A DNA stretch of 20,734 nucleotides from NCBI GenBank assembly GCA_018376855.1, contig JAHAAN010000062.1, positions 1 to 20,734 of the forward strand. Reading direction: 5' to 3'. Position 1 is the stretch's first letter. The number at the start of each line of letters is the position of its first letter. Positions 1 through 5,424 of this stretch are shown one piece after another. A program made the translations under genes and the position numbers. The stretch is from Clostridiales bacterium (GTDB lineage Bacteria; Bacillota; Clostridia; Christensenellales; QALW01). A model generated the notes under the pieces. It saw only the letters and a program-made list of their open reading frames with translations. It did no database searches and was not told the origin of the DNA.

Positions 1-1
1 C

Positions 2-262
2 GGCTCCTTCGGCGCGGCCACGGAGGCCGCCGTGAAGGCCTTCCAAACCGCCTCGAACCTGAAGGCGGACGGCATAGCAGGCAAGAACACCGTAACGGCT
101 TTAGGCCTCGTTTGGGGCGAAGCCGAGCCGGAACTCCCAACGGAGCCGGATTACAAGGCGCTGTATGAGAAGCTCAAAGCCGAAGCCGCCGCGCTGCAAA
201 CCAGCTACGACGCTTTGCTCAAAGACATGAAAACGATCAAACAATTAAGCGAAAAATATTAA
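2..262 (+). CDS. Peptidoglycan-binding domain protein, C-terminal end (partial)
   Basis: The 5' end lies outside the window; the reading frame is open from base 2. The first 35 or so residues match the end of a PG_binding_1 (peptidoglycan-binding-like) repeat, with the typical pattern AAVKAFQ...LKADGIAG..T..AL. A Glu/Pro linker (EAEPELPTEPDY) follows, then a short Lys/Glu/Leu-rich helix likely to form a coiled coil, ending in KQLSEKY. Proteins with this layout are usually secreted cell-wall hydrolases or prophage-type lysins, but the catalytic part is not visible, so the activity is unknown. A Rho-independent terminator follows directly, so this is the last gene of its transcript. Confidence 0.8.
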   Translation, partial: GSFGAATEAAVKAFQTASNLKADGIAGKNTVTALGLVWGEAEPELPTEPDYKALYEKLKAEAAALQTSYDALLKDMKTIKQLSEKY

Positions 263-272
263 CCGTTAAAAG

Positions 273-306
273 CCGGGATGAAGAAGCTCTCTTGCATCCC
301 GGTTTT
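273..306 (+). terminator. Rho-independent terminator of the peptidoglycan-binding protein gene
   Basis: Perfect 8-bp stem CCGGGATG / CATCCCGG with a 14-nt loop, followed by TTTT. It starts 11 nt after the stop codon. Confidence 0.85.
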
Positions 307-408
307 GTACACCTTACATAATCTTTTTTCATATTCTGCGATATATTTTTTATTTTTTCTAATTCACTGTTAATGGAACGTAAAGTTCGCTTGGCAGCAT
401 AACGAAAC

Positions 409-561
409 TTATATAATGTTTCTACCTCTATTCACAATGTAAATTTTGTCTTTTCTTGTTTTATAAATAATCGCCTTTCCATGACCGTTTTCTTGCAACT
501 TTTTATATTTTTTATATAAAATGCCACCTTTTGTTGAAAATGAAAATATCAATTTCAACAT
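409..561 (-). CDS. Possible small basic protein, 50 aa, unrecognised
   Basis: A 50-codon reading frame on the minus strand (MLKLIFSFSTKGGILYKK... to ...IVNRGRNII). It begins two nucleotides after the stop of the 563-682 frame, with a GGGGG run about nine bases before its ATG that could act as a ribosome binding site. The product is Lys/Ile/Tyr-rich and I do not recognise it. The DNA is AT-rich, where frames of this length arise by chance, so it could be noise or a gene remnant. In favour of coding are the tight spacing to the frame before it and amino-acid use that looks protein-like rather than repetitive. Confidence 0.25.
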   Translation of the reverse strand: MLKLIFSFSTKGGILYKKYKKLQENGHGKAIIYKTRKDKIYIVNRGRNII

Positions 562-562
562 T

Positions 563-682
563 TCACTCATCCCCCATTATATCATCTTTACTTCTCTCGA
601 TATACTTTACTTCAATAGCAGGATTGCGGATAAAAACTCCCTGTTTCACACCAAGCATCTCAACAGGTTCATGTTCTATCAT
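563..682 (-). CDS. Possible small protein, 39 aa, unrecognised
   Basis: A 39-codon frame on the minus strand (MIEHEPVEMLGVKQG... ending ...SKDDIMGDE). An AAGGA about ten bases before the ATG is a plausible ribosome binding site. The mix of charged and hydrophobic residues looks like a real protein segment, but I cannot name a family. A TATAAT sequence sits at 701-706 on the same strand, too close to the start to leave a normal leader, so the start may lie elsewhere or the frame may be the tail of a decayed gene. It is divergent from the half-HTH gene at 774. The plus-strand frame over the same bases (521-724) looks less protein-like. Confidence 0.3.
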   Translation of the reverse strand: MIEHEPVEMLGVKQGVFIRNPAIEVKYIERSKDDIMGDE

Positions 683-773
683 GCCAAAAATTGTCCTTAT
701 ATTATAAACTATTACTGTATTTAAGTGCAGTCAGTCATAAAAATATCAACCATAATATCAGAAGGAAGTATTA

Positions 774-935
774 ATGGAACAAAAACTTAATTGCGATATT
801 GGCAGAACCACTTATGAAAAATATGAATATGGGCAATCGAATATTCGAATCAATATATTGATGGAGCTTCGAAAAATATACGATTGTACCTACGATGACT
901 TTTTTGACGGGTTGGAAATATCGGAAAGTAATTAA
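774..935 (+). CDS. Short HTH (XRE/Cro-CI type) protein lacking the first helices
   Basis: A 53-codon frame with a strong ribosome binding site (AGAAGGAAG, about six bases before the ATG). Residues 10-46 resemble the second half of an XRE-type helix-turn-helix domain: GRTTYEKYEYGQ occupies the place of the recognition helix and YERG-like turn, and ILMELRKIYDCTYDDFFDGLE matches the closing helices (compare family pattern L.KI...L.VS.DDFF.GLE). The first two helices, normally about 25-30 residues, are missing, and an in-frame stop at 753-755 rules out an N-terminal extension. It is either a truncated relic that kept or acquired a start, or an unusual mini-regulator. A hairpin terminator lies at 1053. 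Confidence 0.5.
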   Translation: MEQKLNCDIGRTTYEKYEYGQSNIRINILMELRKIYDCTYDDFFDGLEISESN

Positions 936-1052
936 ATATTCTACATAGATTTAATAAAAGAAGTATAGTTGAACAAAATTTTATCAAAATGAAATGGTAA
1001 AAGCGTGGATGTTTCGTCTGCACTTTTAAATATTTTAAAATCGATTATTAGC

Positions 1053-1082
1053 GCAATATGCTTGTTTCAATATTGCTTTTCC
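1053..1082 (+). terminator. Possible Rho-independent terminator after the half-HTH gene
   Basis: Stem GCAATAT / ATATTGC with a 10-nt loop followed by TTTTCC. It lies about 120 nt past the small HTH gene with nothing recognisable between them. Confidence 0.5.
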
Positions 1083-1242
1083 TCATGTCAAGAGGGCACC
1101 AATTACAGAATGTAGATTATCCCATTTTGCCCCCATGATAGGGAAAAGAAGTGTTTTTAAGAAAAGATGCGAAAGAAACGTAAAGCAACTATTTTGTTTG
1201 CAGAAGTGCTTGAACCCCTCTGTTTTTTCTTCCGCATCTTTT

Positions 1243-1470
1243 TACAAAACCGTTTCTTTCCCTGTCAATGGGGCGATGGGGATTGCAAATTCCCTCATTA
1301 CTCCCCCTTAACGATCCCCCATAACCCCTTGAACCGCCTGTTTGGCGAGGTGGGAGTAGAAGGTTTTTGGGCAAAAAAGAAACCAAGCTTTTCGCACACA
1401 AACTGAGTGGGGCGCACGCGCACGCGCCCCTTGCAGCGGCCACTATACCGCGGCCGCTTTCGGTACGGTG
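1243..1470 (-). repeat. Dispersed intergenic repeat, copy 1 (inverted relative to copy 2)
   Basis: Read on the minus strand, the segment from AAGCTT (1385-1390) to about 1247 aligns with plus-strand 5096-5213. Shared blocks, in order, are AAGCTT, AAAACCTTCTA, CCAAACAGGCG, TTCAAGGGGTTATGGGGG, TCGTTAAGGGGGA, GCAATC and TTGACAGG. Upstream in element orientation are two GC-rich hairpins: AGCGGCC/GGCCGCT (1435-1441 with 1452-1458) and GGGGCGC/GCGCCCC (1409-1415 with 1424-1430). Copy 2 has a similarly placed hairpin pair of different sequence, so the full unit is probably 220-300 bp. No transposase or target-site duplication is visible. Confidence 0.7.
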
Positions 1471-1749
1471 AAAACAGAGGCTTTTGAGTAAAAAAGTTTT
1501 AACGACAAGAATTGATAAATACAAAAGCTTGGTGCCGCACAACAGCTGCCCGATTGAATCGCACCGAATAAGCCGATTCTTTCGCGCTTAAACCAAGGGC
1601 GGTAACAAGCTTTCAAAGCCCCCTCGCTACGCCTATATCAGCTTATGATACATTTCATTGTTAAGAAAAGCGACGAAACGCAACAAAAATAAAAAACAAC
1701 AACTTAATACAGCCAAATTGTTGGCATACCGAAACTGAAAAAGCAATTG

Positions 1750-1791
1750 ATAAAATAATGCAATCGGAACAAGCGCAGCTTATCCCGATGC
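1750..1791 (-). terminator. Weak terminator candidate for the rmuC operon
   Basis: On the minus strand GCATCGG (1791-1785) pairs with CCGATTGC (1767-1760) with one bulged T, followed by ATTATTTTATC. It lies about 20 nt past the rmuC stop codon. The bulge and imperfect T tract make it uncertain. Confidence 0.35.
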
Positions 1792-1813
1792 GACAGCAAC
1801 ATAAAATTTGTCT

Positions 1814-3115
1814 TTAGAATACCTCGTCCCCGCCGGCCTCCTTTGTGTCAGAAGCCTCCAGCAGTTCTTCCGCTGCCTGCTCGGGTAGCTCCTCCACATT
1901 TCGCAGGCGGTTCTGAATTTGCTGCGAACGCTTGGTTACCTTTTCTATATCCCCCGAAACCGCCTCCAAATGCTTCTGCGTTTTTTCCAACAGCTCGGCA
2001 AACGTACCGAATTCTTTTTTGACCGCGCCAAGCACGCGCCACACCTCGCTGGAACGCTTTTGAATGGCCAATGTCTGGAATCCCATTTGCAGGCTGTTAA
2101 GAAATGCGCCGATTGTTGCAGGCCCCATCACGGTGATGCGATACTCCCGCTGAATCTGCGCGCACAGCTCGCTCTCCCGCGTAACTGCCGCGTACAGACC
2201 CTCTGTCGGCAGATACATAATGGCAAAATCCGTAGTATACGGCGGAGCAATATATTTATCGCGAATCGTTCGGGCGGACTCCTTCACCGCGTTAAGCAAC
2301 TCTCTGCGCGCCCGCTCCGCCGCGCCTGCGTCAGCCTTCTGCTCGGCGTCCGTCATGCGCAGATAGGCCTCCACGGGGAATTTGCTGTCGATCGGCAGAT
2401 AGACCTGCTGATCTCCGTCCTCTTTACCGGGCAGCACAATGGCGAATTCCACGATCTCACCGCTGCGCGGACGCACCTTTACGTTCCGTTTAAACTGCTG
2501 CGGCGAAAGCAGCTGCTCTAAAAGAGCCTGAAGCGAGATCTCTCCCCATGTGCCGCGCGTCTTGACATTGGAAAGCATTTTCTGCAAATCCGCAACTCCG
2601 GTGGAAAGCGTCTGCATCTCCCCTAGGCTTTTATACACCTGCTCAAGCTGCTTGCTGACCTGCGAAAAGCTCTCGCCCAACCGCTTTTCCAGCGTTTCAT
2701 GCAGTTTTTCGTCCACAGTTGCGCGCATAGCTTCCAGCTTTTCACTGTTCTCCCGGCGCAGCTTCTCCATGCTGTCCTCCACTGTCTGCCGCATATCCGC
2801 CAAACGGCGCTCCGTATTCGTCTCGCGCCGCTCTGACGATTCCGCAAAGCCTTGCAGGCGCTCGTGCAGCCGGCGTTCTTGCTCCGCGGCGGCCTCGCGC
2901 GTCTGCCGGTTCTGTTCGGAGAGAACCTGCTGTATCTCCTGCCGCAGCTGACTGCTCTGCTGGCTGCTCACAGCATTGATCCTGCCCGATTCCTCCCGCA
3001 GAAGCTTTGCAAGCTCCTCCGTATTTTTCTCCCCCGCCGCCTTCCGAACGGAAATAAGCACAAGCAGGGAAACAAGCAACCCCAGCGCGCTGAGCGCAAC
3101 CGCTATATACTCCAT
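1814..3115 (-). CDS. rmuC: RmuC-family DNA recombination/limiting protein
   Basis: About 433 residues. Residues 3-23 form one N-terminal membrane helix. Residues 30-170 are a long Gln/Glu/Arg-rich coiled coil, and the rest is the RmuC domain, recognised by LSNVKTRGTWGEISLQALLE, the block around FKRNVKVRPRSGEIVEFAI, and LPIDSKFPVEAYLRM. In E. coli RmuC limits inversions at short repeats and is predicted to be a restriction-endonuclease-fold protein tethered to the membrane; its biochemistry is poorly known. The ATG at 3115 is preceded by TTG at 3118 in the same frame; AAGGAAGGGAAG upstream suits either. It is the last gene of a minus-strand transcript, 20 nt after the preceding YbjN-like gene. 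Confidence 0.93.
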   Translation of the reverse strand: MEYIAVALSALGLLVSLLVLISVRKAAGEKNTEELAKLLREESGRINAVSSQQSSQLRQEIQQVLSEQNRQTREAAAEQERRLHERLQGFAESSERRETNTERRLADMRQTVEDSMEKLRRENSEKLEAMRATVDEKLHETLEKRLGESFSQVSKQLEQVYKSLGEMQTLSTGVADLQKMLSNVKTRGTWGEISLQALLEQLLSPQQFKRNVKVRPRSGEIVEFAIVLPGKEDGDQQVYLPIDSKFPVEAYLRMTDAEQKADAGAAERARRELLNAVKESARTIRDKYIAPPYTTDFAIMYLPTEGLYAAVTRESELCAQIQREYRITVMGPATIGAFLNSLQMGFQTLAIQKRSSEVWRVLGAVKKEFGTFAELLEKTQKHLEAVSGDIEKVTKRSQQIQNRLRNVEELPEQAAEELLEASDTKEAGGDEVF

Positions 3116-3138
3116 CAAACCGATCTTCCCTTCCTTTA

Positions 3139-3579
3139 TTATTGCGCCCGCAGAGCCCGCTCTGCCATGCAGCGCATTGCCTCCGCATGAGCAAACAGAT
3201 CCTTTAAAACCCGCTCTACCGCTGCCGGCGAAATCCCGCTCTGCGGAGAGATCATATCATATTGCAGCGCAAGCGCACCATCGTCAATAAAATAAGCGCT
3301 TTCATAAATGCCGTTTTCCAATCTGCTGTTAATCAGTGCAATATGAAGCTCCCTCGAACATGCTCTAAAAACCTCCGATTCCGAATAAACCGATATTCGT
3401 GCGCCGAGATCCGAAGAGAAAACGCTGACTACCGCGCTTGCCTGCTCGCCATGCGGCGAAGAAAAAAAGAACAAATCCTCATTTTGGGCAGCCCGCACCT
3501 GAAAATCGCACCCTTCACCGCGCAAATAAGCATACAAACACGCCGCGTTCCTCCGCCCTTCAGTTTGCTGCTGAAGCAT
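3139..3579 (-). CDS. YbjN-like domain protein, 146 aa (second of a pair)
   Basis: The start at 3579 (MLQQQTEGRR...) is chosen because GGGGGAGAG lies just upstream; an earlier ATG at 3603 has no good ribosome binding site. The product is soluble, has no signal peptide, and mixes short beta segments (CDFQVRAAQNEDLFFFSS, ARISVYSESEVFR) with two terminal helices, ending in VERVLKDLFAHAEAMRCMAERAL. This pattern and the NSRLENG.YESAYFIDDGAL segment suit the YbjN / type III secretion chaperone-like fold. The preceding gene at 3560-3973 has the same layout and is probably a diverged duplicate; the two overlap by 20 nt, so translation is likely coupled. Function is unknown; a chaperone or adaptor role is only inference. 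Confidence 0.7.
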   Translation of the reverse strand: MLQQQTEGRRNAACLYAYLRGEGCDFQVRAAQNEDLFFFSSPHGEQASAVVSVFSSDLGARISVYSESEVFRACSRELHIALINSRLENGIYESAYFIDDGALALQYDMISPQSGISPAAVERVLKDLFAHAEAMRCMAERALRAQ

Positions 3580-3973
3580 CGCTCTCTCCCCCTTTGCCGG
3601 CATAATTGCTGAAAAAATCGCTCACGCGCTGTGAAAGCAGCTCATGATATTCAAACAACTCACACAAAGCCGCCGCATCGGTAATCGCTTCATCCGGAAT
3701 CAAATAGCTTTGCTCCACCGCATCCCCTCGCAAAAACAAATTGCAGAACGGGTGCGCACGGTTAAGCGCATTCAGGCAAAGCGCCGCCTCCTCCGTTTTC
3801 ATCTCCGCGCGGCAAATCTCACGGCGCAGGAACCGAACGCTCCCGCCCGAAAACCGCATCTCTGTTTTGCCGTCCCTGCTGCAAACGATGCGTTCACCCC
3901 GTTCGCCGTACACTATGTCAAAATCGTTTTTCCGGCTCAACAGCATTGCCGCCGTTTCTTCAAACAAAGCCAT
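3560..3973 (-). CDS. YbjN-like domain protein (first of a pair)
   Basis: About 137 residues from the ATG at 3973 (MALFEETAAML...). An in-frame ATG at 3988 would add MRGLK; neither start has a strong ribosome binding site, though GTGGG before 3973 is slightly better. As in the next gene, the sequence runs: N-terminal helix; beta segments (DFDIVYGERGERIVCSRDGK, EMRFSGGSVRFLRREI); helix (EEAALCLNALNRAHPF); beta hairpin (CNLFLRGDAVEQSYLIPDEAI); and C-terminal helix (LCELFEYHELLSQRVSDFFSNY). The hairpin then acidic residue then long helix order matches its neighbour and the YbjN family. A clear promoter lies at 4020-4048. Function is unknown. Confidence 0.7.
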   Translation of the reverse strand: MALFEETAAMLLSRKNDFDIVYGERGERIVCSRDGKTEMRFSGGSVRFLRREICRAEMKTEEAALCLNALNRAHPFCNLFLRGDAVEQSYLIPDEAITDAAALCELFEYHELLSQRVSDFFSNYAGKGGESDASAAN

Positions 3974-4019
3974 CTTCAACCCACGCATCTTTCGGCATAA
4001 CGCCTTTTTTCTGCTTTTT

Positions 4020-4048
4020 ATTATAAAAGATTTTCCGCGGATTGTAAA
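4020..4048 (-). promoter_or_regulatory. Promoter of the YbjN-YbjN-rmuC operon
   Basis: On the minus strand TTTACA (4048-4043), a 17-bp spacer and TATAAT (4025-4020). It lies about 47 nt before the first gene and is divergent from the tRNA promoter at 4095. Confidence 0.75.
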
Positions 4049-4094
4049 CCCTCCTTTACTTTATAAAATATCTCCCAAATCCCGCAAAAAGCGA

Positions 4095-4123
4095 TTGACA
4101 TATGCGCAAAAACGCTGTATAAT
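4095..4123 (+). promoter_or_regulatory. Consensus promoter of tRNA-Arg
   Basis: TTGACA (4095-4100), a 17-bp spacer and TATAAT (4118-4123), a perfect sigma-A match, placed 21 nt before the mature tRNA 5' end. Confidence 0.9.
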
Positions 4124-4144
4124 GCATTCGTTTCAATAAATGAT

Positions 4145-4221
4145 GTGCTCGTAGCTCAGTTGGATAGAGTGTTTGGCTACGAACCAAAAGGTCGGGGGTT
4201 CGAATCCCTTCGGGCACACCA
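4145..4221 (+). tRNA. tRNA-Arg (anticodon ACG)
   Basis: Acceptor arm GTGCTCG pairs with CGGGCAC; D arm GCTC/GAGT; anticodon stem TTTGG/CCAAA around loop CTACGAA, anticodon ACG at 4179-4181; T arm GGGGG-TTCGAAT-CCCTT; discriminator A and encoded CCA at 4219-4221. Decodes CGN arginine codons (the first base is normally changed to inosine by TadA). Two G-T pairs in the T stem and one in the D stem are mild oddities. It is a single-gene unit with its own promoter and terminator. Confidence 0.95.
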
Positions 4222-4263
4222 AAATCGGCATTCTTTTTATGAAGGATGTCGATTTTATTTTTT
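4222..4263 (+). terminator. Terminator of tRNA-Arg
   Basis: AAATCGGCATTCT (4222-4234) pairs with AGGATGTCGATTT (4243-4255) over 13 bp with two G-T pairs, followed by a T-rich tail. It starts directly after the CCA end. Confidence 0.85.
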
Positions 4264-4762
4264 CATTCTTCTCTAAATTTCAGAATCGATTTTGGGGGAA
4301 TTGATAAGTTCTTCAAACAGTGAACACATTAAGGTGTTGGCTGCTCCAACGGGCTAAAAAAGGAAAAAGGTGAAACCAATTCGGCGCATTGGTTTTGACG
4401 AACCAGCTTACATGCTCCAAAAAACGGTGTTGGAGCAAATATACAAGAAGCGTTTTATGCCCACGGATAGGCAGTTTCTATTGCAGGGCTTCACACTGCA
4501 TCGAAAGAATGCGCAGAAAGTAAGTATCGGCCTAAACTTCTATCGGAGGGCGAATATAAGCATTGTAAGGTATGTATAATCACGAATATTGTGATGAATA
4601 AAACGAGCATACTTTAAATTTCAACAGTTCAAAGTCCCATACAAAGCCTGCATAAATTCTTTTTTATTGTTCATTTTTATCAATTCCGGTTAAACAATCA
4701 AGAGAGACATAATTGCAATCTTCACTAAAGCTTTTAACAAAGGTATCTGCGTATTATTTTCA

Positions 4763-4795
4763 TAACCGCAAAATTGACTGCGGTTAAGCTTTTTT
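4763..4795 (+). terminator. Terminator-like hairpin with no obvious upstream gene
   Basis: TAACCGCA (4763-4770) pairs with TGCGGTTA (4779-4786) over 8 bp, followed by AGCTTTTTT. It looks like a good Rho-independent terminator, suggesting something is or was transcribed from 4264-4760. Confidence 0.6.
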
Positions 4796-4929
4796 GCCCA
4801 ACGCTTTTTAAGACATATGACAGCTTATTTGCAGTCGCTTAAATTACCAAGATTGGACAGAACGGGTTCCTTTCCATGAGAATTATTGCAAAAATATACA
4901 CAAAGGCCTAAAGTATGTGATGCTCTCTG

Positions 4930-5215
4930 CTGCCGACAGGGCGGCAGAAGGAGACCGAACCGCCGCGTCGAAGCGAAGCGGAGAGAGTAGGCGGTTCGGG
5001 CGCGGAAGTCGCCCCGATTGCGATTGAAAGAAAACCGCTTTCCTCTTTTTTTATTGCTTTCAAAGTCTTTTTTTGAATTAAGACTAATTCAAAAAAAGCT
5101 TGCCTGCTCAAAACCTTCTATCCTCACCGCACCAAACAGGCGCTTCAAGGGGTTATGGGGGTTCGTTAAGGGGGAAACCGCAATCCTGCTCGCCCCCTTG
5201 ACAGGAAAAAATCGG
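4930..5215 (+). repeat. Dispersed intergenic repeat, copy 2, with three strong hairpins
   Basis: Element orientation is plus. In order: hairpin CTGCCG/CGGCAG (4930-4947); 10-bp perfect hairpin CCGAACCGCC/GGCGGTTCGG (4955-4964 with 4990-4999); a small GGGCG/CGCCC stem; a perfect 14-bp hairpin (5067-5080 with 5085-5098, loop AGAC); then the conserved block 5096-5213, which matches the minus strand of 1247-1390. Copies 1 and 2 therefore form an inverted pair about 3.7 kb apart that brackets the YbjN/rmuC operon and the tRNA gene. No coding function is evident. Confidence 0.7.
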
Positions 5216-5377
5216 GTTATTCAGTGCGCGGGCGCCCAAAACGCTCCCCTGTCAAGCAAGAGATTACACAGGCATCTCAACTGCAGCTTTCCGCACCGCC
5301 GCATTTATTTCCATATTTTTACTATTTGTGCCACAAAATAGTTAATATTGTGCATTTATTTTTAACTCTTAAATTGT

Positions 5378-5400
5378 TATAATGCAACTAACAGCTGTTA
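5378..5400 (+). promoter_or_regulatory. -10 element and palindromic operator candidate of the lipoprotein gene
   Basis: TATAAT at 5378-5383 without a clear -35 at 17 bp, so activation may be needed. A perfect 12-bp palindrome, TAACAGCTGTTA, lies at 5389-5400, right at the expected transcription start and before the ribosome binding site, which is a typical repressor position. Confidence 0.5.
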
Positions 5401-5424
5401 AAAAATGTTAAAGGAGAAATGCTA

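Larger units (their letters stand above)
936..1813. other. Gene-poor intergenic region with repeat copy 1
   Basis: No convincing long gene is present. It contains a terminator-like hairpin (1053-1082), copy 1 of a dispersed repeat (about 1243-1470, element on the minus strand) and a possible minus-strand terminator (1750-1791). The frames at 1167-1406 (+) and 1189-1542 (-) run through the repeat and its GC-rich hairpins and look non-coding. A short plus-strand fragment around 1729-1816 (…KAIDKIMQSEQAQL…) reads like protein but has no start or recognisable family. Confidence 0.6.
4264..5377. other. Long intergenic region, largely non-coding, with repeat copy 2
   Basis: No recognisable protein is seen. 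The best frame is 4370-4579 (GTG start, AAGGA upstream, 69 aa), which contains a run like LQGFTLHRKNAQKVSIGLNF but fits no family I know and has a skewed composition; I do not call it a gene. A terminator-like hairpin is at 4763-4795 and the composite repeat at 4930-5215. The remainder is AT-rich and featureless to inspection. Confidence 0.6.

Noticed and set aside
521..724. 67-residue plus-strand frame
   Set aside because: No ribosome binding site; the minus strand of the same bases gives a more protein-like frame.
1189..1542. Frames 1189-1542 (-) and 1167-1406 (+)
   Set aside because: They run through hairpins and the dispersed repeat, match no family, and the repeat's other copy has no conserved frame.
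1919..2521. 200-residue plus-strand frame inside rmuC
   Set aside because: Antisense shadow; the minus strand encodes a clear RmuC domain.
4145..5215. Integrative element at the tRNA-Arg gene
   Set aside because: No integrase, no duplicated tRNA 3' end was seen in the window, and no element genes follow the tRNA.
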